Positions 12,179-25,419 of a stretch of DNA of 64,000 bases are shown here, piece by piece (positions within the stretch are counted from its first letter, which is position 1; the number at the start of each line of letters is the position of its first letter). The translations under genes and the position numbers were made by a program. Below the pieces are notes generated by a model. The model was not told where the DNA came from and made no database searches. It saw only the letters and a program-made list of their open reading frames with translations. The stretch is from Cryptomeria japonica (taxonomy: Eukaryota > Streptophyta > Pinopsida > Cupressales > Cupressaceae), in NCBI RefSeq assembly GCF_030272615.1, contig NC_081414.1, positions 237,138,233-237,202,232 of the forward strand. Direction: 5' to 3'.

Positions 12179-12896
12179 TGTTCAATTAAAGTAATCAGAT
12201 TATATAAATTATAATACACACAAGTGCACAGTTATTATCCTGGGAAAACTTCCTCTTGAAGGTAGAAAAACCCAGCAACAAAGTATATAAATTCCTTTCA
12301 ATAATATGACAACTGTCTTTACAATGGATTGCTTCACACTTTGAAGCAATATGTCTAAAAATGGATTCACCCTAGACTGCAATAAGCAATACAATCTGCT
12401 GTAGAATTATGAACTATAGTAACTATTACACAGATAACCACCGGTCTACAATGGAGGATATATGATCTGCAGTAAGTCGATCTCTGCTGGAGGAATGAAT
12501 CGGTCTGTTATAGAAGTCAACTCGATCTGCTATTGAATATATTGAAACTATTGTGGTTTGACATGACTATCTTCTTCACTATCTTGCCTTGAACATGAGA
12601 AGTGATCTGAACTTTATATCCAAACTAGGTGTGTATCCAAGCAATGTGACTTTCAATCGTTGGCCTCTTCGCAAAACATCACATCTCTTGATTCATATTT
12701 AGACATCGGTCATGATAAAGAACACGTCTTTTAAAGGTGGCTTAACATATAACAATTATTTAAGCAAATCATTTCATTAAATACGAAACTTGGAAATATA
12801 TAAAAGTCGGATAATAAATGTGTAAGGCCAAAGGCCCTTCACACATTTGATAGCAAAGTCGGTTATTGAGGATTCGACCGAAGCTATTCATCAACA
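12179..12896 (-). repeat. Copia 1 5' LTR
   Basis: 718 bp with TG...CA ends on the - strand (TGTTGATGAATAGC to TTTAATTGAACA), followed at once by the primer-binding site. Its distal two thirds repeat at 7135-7610. A TATA-like TATAAAG motif lies near 12612. Confidence 0.88.
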
Positions 12897-15060
12897 TTGG
12901 AGAGAGATGTTTAAGTTTAAAATTACTTGTAAAGGGAAAATAAAATCCCTACAACAAGTTTTAATTCACTTGCACATATGTAATATGGGTTTAAAATCCC
13001 TACTACAAGCAAAAACCATTAAAGTAGGTGTTTTAGAAAAGAATTACAAGTTTACTTGTAACTTAAACAAAAAATCCCTATTTTAACTGAAAAAGCCAAA
13101 AAGCATCAAGGGGGAAATAAAAAGAAAATTACAAGTTCTTATTTTTAATAAAGTGCACTTGTAATTAGCCTACAATTTCCCTACAAAGACCAAAACGATG
13201 GAAATCATTAAAACTTGCAGTTCAAGTAAAATTCTCCACTTGCAGTCAGGGAGAAAAAACCCGAAATTGAAGGAAAGACATAGCAAACGAACTCAGAATG
13301 CGACGAAATTCGAAACGTGGTTCGAGGATTGACTGAGGATTAAGCCAGTCTAAGGATTAGTTGAAATTATGCCTCAGGAAGCATACCATAGAGTAAAATT
13401 TTCATTTTTTTTAACAAAATTTTTATGTTATGGTCCTTCATTTTTGAAAACAAAAATGAGGACAACACTGTTAACATGATAGGTTGATTTGTTAACTCAT
13501 TTGATTGATTAGTGGACTGAATAGATTAGCCAGTTGACTGAGTTGATTGAAGAGAAGACTGAAATGATTGATTAGTCAGAAAAGGTGATTTGGAGTGAAA
13601 AGGGTAGATTGGAGAGTTAACTGATTTGATGAACCAGTCCTGATTTTCAACATGTGCTTTAGGAGATTGAATTGAAATTAATTTTAATTTTGATTTTTGA
13701 ATGCTGAAATGCATATAAAATTAAGTGAAATTCATTGAAATTTAGATTTGGTGAAATGTGAATTTGGGAGAAAATGAAATTAGATGAAATTATTTGAAAT
13801 TCAAATTTGGGGAATTGGAGGGATGAATGAATTAATTAAATAATTTAAATGAAATTAATCAATTATTGGAAATGGAATCAATTAAATAATAGATTATTTA
13901 ATTAAGGGAATTAATCATAATTAATTAAATAAATAATATTTAATTAATATTTGAGAAAGGGGTTAATGATGAATTGATTAAAGGATAGAAATTGGATAAT
14001 TAGTAGTGTTGAAGGGTGATGATTGAGTTAGTTCAGAAGAATAATTAGCTCAATTAAATAATTAAAGAATTACTTGATTAATTAGGACGAATAATTAGTG
14101 TGCGATTAATGAGACATTTTTAGGTGTCTACAAGTTGATCCTGGATCTTGATATTTCAATATGATTGTTGGAGGTCAGCCTGATTTATGAAATACCTTAA
14201 GAACCCTATATAAGAGCATCTTTTCAATTCATTTTGATAATCTCCTATTGTCATTTCATACCACCATACCCTACATCATTCAAGAGCAGGTATCCTTAAG
14301 ATTTGAGCATTATGGAGCAACAAGTTGTCACAACCTTCATGCAAGTATGTGTTGTCGTGTCATGTTATTGCATCAACACTTTGTGATCATATTCAAAGAG
14401 CATTGCATCATCACCATTATCGAGATCAACAAGCTTGAGGTATAATATTGTAGATCCAACATTTTACTTCAGAGCTTCCTTTTCAATTATTTCATTAAGG
14501 GTTAATTCCAAACCTAGGGTTTGACCTAGGCAACCCTTATCAACCCACCACCTTTTCCCCTTCTTGTATGTGTATGTGAAAAGTTTCGAAGACAACAATT
14601 ATAGATCTGAAAAGAGAAAATTGATATGCACAAGACCTAATTTTGAAGAAGTAAAAACATTGGGACAAGACTGCCTAGCATCAATGTCTAATGCTTTTTT
14701 GATAAAATTTCAAAAAGATACTCAAAAAGATGTCTTGATTTTGAAATTGTTTCTATTGTCTTTAATTCATGATTTTGGGACAAGGATTCCTAGCATCTTT
14801 GTCCTAGATTTTTGAGCCCATATTTCAACCACAGGTTCCTTTTTGCTCCCCGTTTCCAAATTTGTGCTTGATGTCTACATATTTGTTCTAAAACTATGTG
14901 TACATGTTGATTACTTCCAAATATCCTTCATTAGTTCTAATTCACATTATCAAATTCAATTTTAACTCAAACAAGGAGAATAAAAAGTCTAATATGTCCT
15001 CAATCCTTTTCAATAGATTTGAGGCTAAGCCTCTTGACTCTTATTTCTCCTTAATGTAAT
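12897..15060. other. AT-rich non-coding region
   Basis: No supportable gene. 13480-14110 is rich in ATTAATTAAATAAT and TTGATTGATTAG words typical of decayed LTR or intergenic plant DNA. A TATA-like CTATATAAGAG lies at about 14207 with nothing recognisable downstream. 12897-13300 resembles the leader at 5950-7134, supporting the idea that Copia 1 split it. Confidence 0.5.
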
Positions 15061-15117
15061 ATGGTGGAAAGTGGGTCTTGTTCCTAATTCATATTAGAAT
15101 AGTGAACGCCTATTTTT

Positions 15118-15785
15118 CACTTTATCACATTCTCTCTCTTTCTATCTTTATTTCTCCCCCCCTCTCTTTCTCTCTCTCATTCCATCTCTCCCTTTCTCTC
15201 TCGAGCACCCTCTCTAAATTTAACAAGTTTTATATACTTGATCTCTCATTTCTATCCCTATCTCTACCTCTTTCTATCTTTATCTCTCCATCCTTCCTCA
15301 TAACTCCTTTTTATATTTCTCTACTTCTATCTCTAACTCATACACACACACACATACACACTCCCTATTTCTCTCTCCTTATCTTTGTCTTCATCTCTCT
15401 ATCTTCCTTCTCTCTATCTTTTTCACTCTATCTTAATCTTCCTCTCTAAAACTTGTTTCCATCACCTTTTCTCTCTCTTAGTTTTGCCCCCTCTATCACT
15501 ATCTCCATATCTATCTCTCTCCCTCTCTAACTATATATAATTATCTCCACCTTTCTTCCTACCTCCCTCTCTTATTCACCCCACCTCTCTTGCATGATAT
15601 ATCTCTACCTCTCCAGTTCACTCTATCTCTCTTCCTATCCCTCTCGGACTATCTATATCACTCCTCTCTCTCTCTCTTTTATTCTCTCTCCTATCTCTAT
15701 TTCTTTTTGTCCATATCTTTCTCTACCTCTATCTCCTTATCTCTCTATCTATCTAGATTTACCTCTACCTATATTTCTCCTTTTG

Positions 15786-15864
<79 letters not shown>

Positions 15865-15944
15865 CTATCTCTCTTCCTTTCTACCTTTCTACCTCTCCAT
15901 CTCTCTATCTCCAATATCTCCCTCCTTCATTCTGCACCCCCCCC

Positions 15945-15980
<36 letters not shown>

Positions 15981-16214
15981 GTATGTCTATCCCCCTTTAT
16001 CCTCCTCTATTTCTCTCACTCTCTCTATATATCTTCTCTTCATATCTATCCCATTCTCTCCATATTCCTATCTCCATCTCCATCTCCATCCCCATCTCTC
16101 TATCCCCATCTTTACCCCCCCCCCCCCCCCCCACCCTCTCACACTCTTCCTTGATCTATCTCTCCCTTTTTCTATCCCCATCTTTACCTCTCTCTCCCTC
16201 TCACCCTATTGCAA
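15118..16214 (+). repeat. 1.1-kb pyrimidine-rich tract on the + strand
   Basis: Almost entirely CTCTC, CTATCT and CCTCT words. It includes a pure (TC)n run of about 75 bp (15788-15862), a second CT run near 15951-15977, short CA repeats near 15345 and a poly-C run near 16116. Three overlapping + frames stay open only because the sequence is low complexity. The tract ends about 740 bp upstream of the MetRS start codon. Confidence 0.92.
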
Positions 16215-17302
<1,088 letters not shown>

Positions 17303-17581
17303 TGAGAAACTTTATTTATTCTGTTATTCATAACTATACCCGTATACAGGTAACAAAATTGAAGCGTAAATATCACAAGGACAATAAGTTTGGCTATTCT
17401 TATTCAAGATATACAATTGGACGGTCAATTGGGATGAGCTCAAGTGGGGAAAATATTGCGGTTTCCGTAATACGGTCCTAAGTTCCAATGTGCGGAAAAA
17501 TGTCAATTGCTAAATTGCGTAAAATTTTGCACCCAACACTCGACATTCAAGTCTCTCATCCAATGCTCCATATTCAAATTT

Positions 17582-17755
17582 CTAGAGATGCTATTATTTG
17601 TTGAAATTAAGTAAAATATCGGCGAGGTTGGGACAAGGCTGTGTACAAAGTCTCTCCTCAATTTTTAAAATTCTAGAGACGAATTAATTATTGAAATTAA
17701 GTAAATTTCTGGCTCAGCTGGAACTAGGCTGAGTGCAAGTCTATAACTAATTTGA
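17582..17755 (+). repeat. Diverged tandem duplication in intron 1
   Basis: Two adjacent copies of about 90 bp, each running CTAGAGAYG, then TTGAAATTAAGTAAA, then a GGCT-containing segment, then GTGYRCAAGTCT. They differ at many positions. This is non-coding intron sequence. Confidence 0.55.
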
Positions 17756-18093
17756 CTAGAAGAGATAGCTCTAAAGCAAAGGGTATCCCAAAATAAAAAG
17801 GAAATTTTCTATAAACGACAAAACTCAGACAAGAGGCAGTGTTATAAGTACAACCTTGCTTCTCGTTATGCTAATCACTGCCACTGGCACAATGAGACCT
17901 GGTTACAATGACTGTATGTTTTGAAACTTTTGGATGAGCTAGGATCCAAACGCAGAATTAGCTGTCGGCTGGAGAGCTGCTCGTGCATTTTATTATGGAA
18001 TTTGATGTTTCCTCTGTAAGTGTGCATTGCAATTTCTAATACTTCCTCCTGTGGAAGTCACACAGGTGGAGGTTCTAGCCAGATACAACTAAC

Positions 18094-18106
18094 GGCTCTG
18101 ATACCA
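18094..18106 (-). repeat. Orphan primer-binding-site relic
   Basis: On the - strand this reads TGGTATCAGAGCC, the standard initiator tRNA-Met primer-binding site, preceded by AATTATCAAAA. No LTR pair or coding region is attached, so it is probably a scrap of an older LTR element. Confidence 0.45.
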
Positions 18107-18484
18107 TTTTGATAATTTTCGACAGACAAAAATTCCCATTTAAGTGTGCTCTTGACTAGTTAGGCATTTTATTATTGAGCCAACTCTATGTTGAAATTTT
18201 TAGTTTTTTTGAAGATTTATAGATTTATAGATTTCGAAGATCTGTTATGAAAACTCAGTAACATTTTTCATTGCATATTCAATTATGTTCCTTTGTCCGA
18301 ATGCCCATCTTTCAGTCAGTCTTTCTGCTTGTCAAAAGTTTGATATATTTAACGTTCATAAATAACTGTTATATTAAGTCCTTCAGCTTGATGATGTTAT
18401 ATTGTCTTTGATTTTGTATTTCAAGACATACTAACAGTTGTCTAAATGTAATTATTATACGTGTACGTTTTGTTCTTTGGGTAT

Positions 18485-19140
18485 TGTTGGTGTCCATTTT
18501 ATTACCCACCGAACACAGAATAAAATGTCCGAAGACACTCTATCCTCTCTTGAACAAAATCACCGCGTATGCTAAGATTGCGAGAAGATCATATGGCGAT
18601 TCCAAGGTTTCTTTTGTCAGGTCTTGATGTGTGGATAAGCTCAATGGGCGTTGTGATATTGCTGGTAGTACACAAAGGGACTTATGCTTGGCTCGTTCAA
18701 TTCACAATGAAGACAATGAATCTCTATCGATTGGATCTTGGATCATGGACTTCAAGAAAACTGAAAAGGAGATAAGGGTTTAGAAGTTCTAATCTATTTC
18801 TAAGAACTCAAGAGACAACATTGACTAGGTGAAACCAATAACCATGCTTTGCTTTGCCACGCTAGGACAACTACACAAAGTGGATGCAATCTTCAAGGGG
18901 GTGTGCTTATGATTTTCACGTCATGAATAACTACCATCAAATCGAACAATATTTATCTAGATAGAAGTTAAGCATCCACAAAGTAAGCTCAGACTAACTT
19001 TACATGATGAACAAAAATCATCTGTTCATCAAAAGTATGAGTGGAAGATTCACCATAAATCAATACTTATGAGATCTTGCATTCATCTAACATACATGAA
19101 ATGAAATTTAAACTATGATGAGGTAAAGTGCTATATTCCA
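18485..19140 (+). repeat. Unclassified LTR-like repeat, copy 1 (intron 1)
   Basis: Shares a series of collinear words with 48357-48830: TGTTGRYGTGTC, CTATCCTCTCTTGA, TTGTCAGGTCTTGA, GGATARCT and GTGCAATCTTCAAGGGG. Starting with TG and dispersed, it may be an LTR of an uncharacterised family. Ends are uncertain and no coding potential is seen. Confidence 0.6.
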
Positions 19141-19183
19141 AGTAAGCTTGCCTTGCTTCATCACCAAAAGGTACAGCTACAAC

Positions 19184-19699
19184 CTAAGTCACAGAAATCG
19201 GCGATTTTCAAAGATGAGGGCTGATTTTTATCGAATTTCAAACTAATATGAAAAATTCGTTCAAATTTGACCAAAAAATCGGATGGCCATGATGTCATTT
19301 TTTTTAATTAAAGTTAAAATTTTAAAAACGTTTTCCTAGGGTTTCCAAAAAGCGTTTAGGGTTTTTTTTAAAGATTTTCAGCGGATTCTCTATAAAGTGC
19401 TATCGCGGGTATGCTTTGTATCTGCAACTGCTGGGTCGCGATTCGCTGGTATTCTCCGCAACTGCTGGGTCGCACTCGGGTATTCACTTTCGTGGCTTCA
19501 AAGGTCGTCATGGCCGTCGGATTTTCTCCAGCTGTCGTCGCATTTTCTCCTACCCGAAGTATACATATATTTAAAAAATAAACAAAATTATATAAGGCGA
19601 TTTTTAGCCGATTTTTTTTTTCGAATTTTTCCCCTGTCGAATTTCATCCGAATTTCATGGCCGTCAATTTCGAATTCGAATTCGAACCTTGTGACTTAG
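19184..19699. mobile_element. hAT-like MITE (516 bp) with 8-bp target duplication
   Basis: Perfect 10-bp terminal inverted repeats CTAAGTCACA / TGTGACTTAG are flanked by identical 8-bp direct repeats GCTACAAC (19176-19183 and 19700-19707). An 8-bp duplication is the hallmark of hAT transposases. The interior has no transposase. It contains a duplicated word GCAACTGCTGGGTCGC and, just inside the right end, an 18-bp perfect palindrome TTCGAATTCGAATTCGAA (19669-19686). It is presumably mobilised in trans by an autonomous hAT element. Confidence 0.85.
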
Positions 19700-19778
19700 G
19701 CTACAACAACATTTGGTTGTTCTTCTCTTGGTGTAAAAGTGGGAAAGAGAGGTCTAGAGGTTGATCCTCTAGTGTTAA

Positions 19779-20629
19779 TGTGATGTCCCCGATGTAATTA
19801 AATAATAAATTTAATTACTTTATTGTAAGGCCCCAAATTTAATAACAATCTTTCGGGCCCTTTTATTTAATTAGATTAGACAAGTCTTGGTTGGTCGTGT
19901 CGGCCCGTTTGTAACCCTTCGGGAAGTTCTCGGAGCCCATATATATGGCCGAGTTAGTCTTTGTCTTAGGTATGCGAATTTTGGTATTTACTCTTGTTTG
20001 TGTGAATTCCAGTTGGAGTTCAGCTTGTTTGTCATTTTGGAGGTGAGGGATCCTCCCTACTTGGCATTCGCAGTTTCGGTGGGAGTTCTCCTCACCCTAT
20101 TCTGCTTCTGTTCCGAGTTTGTGTAATCTACTATGAGATCATTATCAATATATTTTCCTGTGCCTGTGCGAATATTCATTATCTACACTTAAGTCTCTTG
20201 TGCCTGGAATAATAATAATTCATTCCACTACGCTATACAACTTCGAACGGTGGAACTTGGCGAGCATTCACCCACCGTACGACTCACTACCGTACACTCC
20301 CATCAACACCCACCGTACACCTCCATCCAACACCCACCGTACAACCCACTACCGTACAACCTTCACCCTACGGTACAACTCACTACCATACACTCCCATC
20401 AACATCCACCGTACGACCCACTACCGTACGTCTCCTTCCAGCACCCAACGTACGGCTCACTACCGTACAACCTCCACTCCACCATACAAACATCTGCACC
20501 GTACGACCCCTTCCATACCACTGTATGACCACTCCTCTCACCACCGTACGACCTATCTACCATACGAACCTTTCCCTTGCCAGTTCATATGCCCTTGCCA
20601 GTTGCACCGTATGGGCAGGGAACTTTACA
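19779..20629 (+). repeat. Chromovirus 1 5' LTR
   Basis: 851 bp from TGTGATGTCCCC to TTTACA. The first half matches the 3' LTR at 30360-30829 with few differences, several of them transitions at CpG sites. A TATA-like CATATATATGG lies near 19938. The distal part contains a CCGTACG-rich array. Confidence 0.88.
20265..20610 (+). repeat. CCGTACG-rich imperfect tandem array
   Basis: More than fifteen occurrences of CCGTACG, CCGTACA or CCATACG, spaced by CT- and CA-rich linkers such as ACCCACTA and CCCATCAACA. Units are irregular, about 30-38 bp. Each CGTACG core is self-complementary. It lies in the distal half of the 5' LTR. The 3' LTR breaks off before this point, so the array cannot be compared between LTRs. 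Confidence 0.8.
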
Positions 20630-20630
20630 G

Positions 20631-20643
20631 TGGTATCAGAGCC
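20631..20643 (+). promoter_or_regulatory. Chromovirus 1 primer-binding site
   Basis: TGGTATCAGAGCC, matching the 3' end of initiator tRNA-Met, one base after the LTR end at 20629. Confidence 0.9.
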
Positions 20644-20714
20644 TGTGATCTTGCCAGCCTGTCGTGTAGTGGATGCAAGTGTACACTATAAGGAGGTACC
20701 GTTCGGCCGATCGA

Positions 20715-21056
20715 ATGGTGGAAACACAGGATACTGTAAGAGAAGTCATGGCACTATTAAGGGAGCTAACCAGAAGCCAAGCTCAGCTCAACGACACCAT
20801 AACCAGAGGGGAGCAACGACAACAAATCATGGAGGAAACCTTACGGCAATTGGCCTTGGGAAAGACGAATGGGGAACAAAATGGGCATGGCGATGACTCA
20901 GTCACTGGAAGGTCCAACGTCCAACGCTCACATTCACGGCCGTTGATGCCGACTTTTCCTCAGAAATCAGAAGCACCATGCAAGGAACATGAACCCACCT
21001 TTCAGGAGTTGCAAGCACAGTTGAACCAAGATTGGAGGGATGCAAATCTCGAGGGG
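20715..21056 (+). pseudogene. Chromovirus 1 gag, 5' part
   Basis: Begins at ATG 20715 (MVETQDTVREVMALLRELTR), a helical N-terminus with a Gln/Glu-rich segment. It ends at 21056, on a codon boundary, where the Copia 2 LTR begins. The frame resumes at 26120 after the second copy of the AGGGG target duplication. An in-frame ATG upstream at 20673 is less likely because the segment between lacks gag-like character. Confidence 0.85.
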
Positions 21057-21352
21057 TGTTAATATATAGCCCTCGTGAATCTAACTGATGGTAAATCGGT
21101 TATTATCTGGAGAGTGATATATTAACAGAGCATACAGTTCGGAAATTTAACATAAACAAACTAATTGTTATGAACGGTTGCCTCTGTAGGGGCATGTCCA
21201 TACGTGGCAACTGCCACATATGGACATGTTGCTACGTAGGCAACCTTTCCTCTTGTATTTAAACCGGATTCAATGATGGAGACGATCAATAACTCACGAC
21301 AATCAGTCTTCCAGAATCGCTGTCATTATTCTTCGATCCATATTTCACAACA
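21057..21352 (+). repeat. Copia 2 5' LTR
   Basis: TGTTAATATATAGCC to TTTCACAACA, followed directly by the primer-binding site. Contains a partly decayed palindrome (21177-21244), followed by a TATA-like TATTTAAA. Confidence 0.95.
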
Positions 21353-21365
21353 TGGTATCAGAGCT
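21353..21365 (+). promoter_or_regulatory. Copia 2 primer-binding site
   Basis: TGGTATCAGAGCT directly abuts the LTR end CACAACA. It matches the 3' end of initiator tRNA-Met over 12 bases. Confidence 0.92.
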
Positions 21366-21486
21366 AGCATATTAAGAGAATAAATTAGACAGCCATATTA
21401 CTCATAAGCATTTATCGGAAGTAAATAACAAATTGACGCAGAGGCTATATATGCAGAGGATATATCCGACTAAGAAAATATTCAAA

Positions 21487-24400
21487 ATGTCAAGTAATAT
21501 GAGAGTGGAAGATAGACTTGAAGGAGCCTCCAACTTCGTTTCCTGGAAGATATGAATCATTGCCATTCTTGAAGAACTAGAATTAGAGTCTTACATAGAA
21601 GAAAATCTAGACATGCCAAATGATGAACCAGAGAAATCTACCTGGAAAAGGCGCAATAATAAAGCAAAGAAAGTAATTATTGACTCAGTCAAAGATCATA
21701 TTCTTCCATCTATAGCCAAACTGCCTAAAGCATATGAAGTATTTAAAACCATTAAAAATACATATGAAGTTAACAATGCGAGCAAAATGTTAATCTTGAA
21801 ACAACAACTTTTAAACATAAAGATGAATAAAGATGATACAATATCGACATACTTTTCAAGGATATCTGAAGTAAAAGACCAATTACAAACTATTGGAAAT
21901 GAGGTAGATGATCAAGAAATCTCTCTCATAGCCCTAAGAGGATTACCAATTTCATGGGAATCCTACATTCAATGTATTAGCAGAACACCCCCCTTACCCA
22001 AATTTGAACAACTTAAGAATGAGTGCATTCAAGAGGAATCTCGACTAATCTCAAGAGGATTAGGGCCAAATAAAGAAGGAGAAATCCAAGCACTTAATAC
22101 AAATACCTTCAACAAAAAGAAAAAGTTCTCCAAACGGAAGAGAGGAAATAAAAACCATCAGAAAAGAGATATGTCTAAAATTCAGTGTTACAAATGCAAC
22201 AAATATGGGCACACTAACAGAAATTGTCTAGAAAGGAAGAAAACACAAACTATTCTAGCCGAAGTCAAAGGAGAAAACTCACTTTTCTTCTTAGCCCTAT
22301 CAAGCGAAATAAATACAAATAAAAACACTTGGATCGTAGACAGTGGAGCATCAAGGCATATAACTGGATTTAGAAATCAGTTTGAAACACTTAACGGGCA
22401 CTCAAGTGAAGAGGTTACTATTGGAGATAACTCCACATATCCTGTGAAAGGAATTGGGACCTATACTATCAAACTAAGAAATGGAGTATCTCTACAATTA
22501 AAGGATGTTCTGTTTGTACCTGGAATAAAAAGAAATCTAGTCTCAATCTCAGGCCTAGCTGATCAAGGATATCGGGTTACCTTCAATGAAGATAAAGTTC
22601 TACTCTGGCCTAAAAATACAAATATCAAAAATGCCATAACAGCAGGTTCAAGAGATGGTAGCCTATACAAACTATACAGTGATCAAAAGGAAGCACTAAA
22701 TCTTGAAGTTTCAAATAATAATGAATTATGGCACAAAAGATTAGGACACCTAAGATATAGTGCTCTATCCAACATAAAGAAGATTACTTCAAGACTGCCC
22801 CAACTAAAATCTGAACACACAGGCATTTGCAAAGGATGTGCCTTGGGAAAGAATGTGAAAGTTTCTTTTCCCTCAAGCGAGCACAAATCAAAAGTTATTT
22901 TAGAACTAATTCACTCAGACCTATGCGGTCCCATGTCAACACCATCCCTAACTGGATCCTTATACTACATAATCTTTGTTGACAACTACTCTCGAAAAAC
23001 ATGGATATATTTTCTAAAGTGCAAAGATTCAAATGAAGTACTATCTAAGTTCAAAGAATTCAAGGCACTAGTAGAAAACCAGTCAGGGAAGAAAATTAAG
23101 GTGTTAAGATCCGACAATGGGGGAGAATATACATCTGACAACTTCAAAGACTTTTGTAATTCTGTTGGAATTAAGAGGGAGTATACTATACCATATAATC
23201 CACAACAGAATGGAGTAGCAGAAAGAAAGAACAAAACCATAATTGAAGCAGCAAAAGCCATGATGCATGACCAAAACTTACACACTTCATTCTGGGCAGA
23301 AGCTTCAAATACAGCAGTCTACATTCAAAACAGATGTCCGCACTCAGTTCTAGAAAACATAACTCCTGAAGAAGCTTTTACAGGGAACAAACCAGACTTA
23401 AGTCATTTAAGGATATTTGGCTGTCCCGTATATATACATGTTCCTAAAGAAAAGAGGACAAAACTAGAACCATCCGGAAAAAGAGGTATCTTCATTGGCT
23501 ATAGTGAAAATACTAAAGGATATCGCATTTACATTCCAGGGAAAAAATCTGTTGAGATAAGTAGAGATGTAAAGTTTGAAGAAAACACTACACTCAAAGA
23601 ACCTGAGGATGATAACATGACTAAAGAAGAAGAAGATCACATAATTGAGATTGAGAGGGAGAATATCATAGAAAATTCTGAACCTTCAGACACTCAGAGG
23701 GAGGACATCATAAGAGCTTCTGAACCTCTTGTTGATGAAAATATTGAAACACTCAATAATAAGAAAAGACCTCTATGGGCAAGGAAAATGATTGAAGAGA
23801 ATAATTTATAACCAAATGAAATTTCCAAAGAAAATAAGAGAACAAGAACTCTAAAATGTTATGCTGCATTTCTAATCGAACTCACAAATTCTGAACCAAC
23901 AAATGTCAGAGAAGCCTTATCAAAACAGGCTTGGAAAGATGCTATGGTTGAAGAATATCAATCTATACTAAAGAATGATGCTTGGGATATAGTGCCTAGA
24001 CCAAAAGACAAATCAGTTGTCTCATCCAAGTGGTTATTCAAGATCAAATATGCATCTGATGGCAGCATTGAAAAACATAAAGCTCGCTTTGTGGCCAGGG
24101 GATTCTCTTAGAAAGCAGGAATTGATTATGAAGAGACATTTGCCCTAGTTGCCCGGTATATGTCAGTAAGAACAATCATTGCAATTGCAGCATCCAAAGG
24201 ATGGAAAATTCACCAAATGGACGTAAAGACTGCCTTCCTAAATGGTTCAATTGAAGAAGAAGTATATATAGAACAACTAGAAGGATTCACCATACGTGAT
24301 AAAAATTGCTATGTTTGTAAACTAAAGAAAGCTCTCTATGGGTTAAAACAAGCACCTAGGGCCTGGTATGCAAGGATAGACAACTATCTCCCCAAACTAG

Positions 24401-25419
24401 GGTACTCCAAGAACCTAGCAGATCCCAACATCTACTTCAAGGCTTCAAATGGCAATATGATTATATTGGTCCTTTACGTGGATGATCTTTTGATAACAGG
24501 AGAGGATAATCTCATTGAGAAATGTAAGCAAGATCTGGCAGCAGAATTCGATATGAAGGATCTAGGGCTTCTACATTATTTTCTGGGATTAGAAGTATGG
24601 CAGAAGAAAAACTACATCTTCCTAAATCAAGGAAAGTACACCACAAATATTCTAACTAGATTTGGGATGATGGAGTGTAAGCCATTAGCTACACCAATGG
24701 AAACTAATTTGCACAAGCTGAAAATTGAGGCAGAAGATTCAGAACCTACAGATCCCACACTCTACAGACAAATCGTCGGTTCACTCATGTATTTGGTAAA
24801 TACTCGTCCTGATATCTGCTATGCTACAAATGTTTTAAGTCACTTCATGTGTGAACCTAAGAAGATACATCTAATGGCTGCTAAACACATTCTAAGATAT
24901 TTACGAGGCACAATCGGACTTGGCTTAAAGTATGAAAATGTTGAGATTCAACTTGAAGGATATTCTGATTCTGATTGGGCCGAAAGTACCACTGACCGTA
25001 AAAGTACTACAGGGTGTTGCTTCAGTCTTGGTTCTGCTATGATAGCTTGGTTGAGCAGAAAACAGTTAGCAGTTGCACAAAGCTCCACCGAAGCAGAATA
25101 TATGGCAGCCTCCATGGGAGCTCGTGAAGCGGTATGGCTAAGAAAGTTATTATTTGGATTATTTGGAAAAACTTTGAATTCAACAATAATTCACTGTGAT
25201 AATCAGAGCTGTATCAAGATCTCAGTAAATCCAGTTTTTCACAATCGATCCAAACATATTGAGATCCCTTATCACTACATAAGAGATATGGTAGATCGAA
25301 ACGTCATAAAACTAGTGTACATCAGTATTGAAGAACAAAATGCTGATATCTTCACCCAGCCACTTGCAAGATTGAAGATAGAATACTTCAGAAGTAAACT
25401 TGGTATGACTAGATTATAA
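21487..25419 (+). pseudogene. Copia 2 gag-pol polyprotein (three stops)
   Basis: One frame of 1,310 codons starting MSSNMRVEDRLEGASNF. Gag occupies about the first 230 codons and contains the CCHC knuckle CYKCNKYGHTNRNC (22186-22227). Protease DSGASRHI is at about 22339. Integrase (about 22725-23560) has WHKRLGHL and CKGC zinc ligands and the catalytic contexts SDLCGP, DNYSRK and NGGEYTS, with the conserved NPQQNGVAERKN. RT follows, with an intact YVDD (24475-24486). RNase H has SDSDWAES, DRKSTTG and SSTEAEYMA and runs to about 25400. Stops are TGA at 21553, TAA at 23809 and TAG at 24109. Each corresponds to a plausible Arg or Gln codon changed by C-to-T. No frameshift is visible. It could only act if suppressed or complemented. 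Confidence 0.95.

Larger units (their letters stand above)
7135..12896 (-). mobile_element. Degraded Ty1/Copia LTR retrotransposon 1
   Basis: On the - strand the order is 5' LTR (12179-12896), primer-binding site, gag, protease, integrase, RT, RNase H, a tandem-repeat spacer, polypurine tract and a truncated 3' LTR (7135-7610). This order (integrase before RT) defines Copia. Many stops and frameshifts and an altered RT catalytic box show that it is dead. It is the same lineage as the younger Copia at 21057-26114, sharing gag, integrase and RT block sequences. It appears inserted in the leader of the copy A ORF element. The 3' LTR lacks about 243 bp at its distal end, so no target duplication can be checked. 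Confidence 0.9.

Noticed and set aside
19176-19183. Treating GCTACAAC as part of the MITE terminal repeat
   Set aside because: It occurs in direct, not inverted, orientation at both ends, so it is a target duplication.
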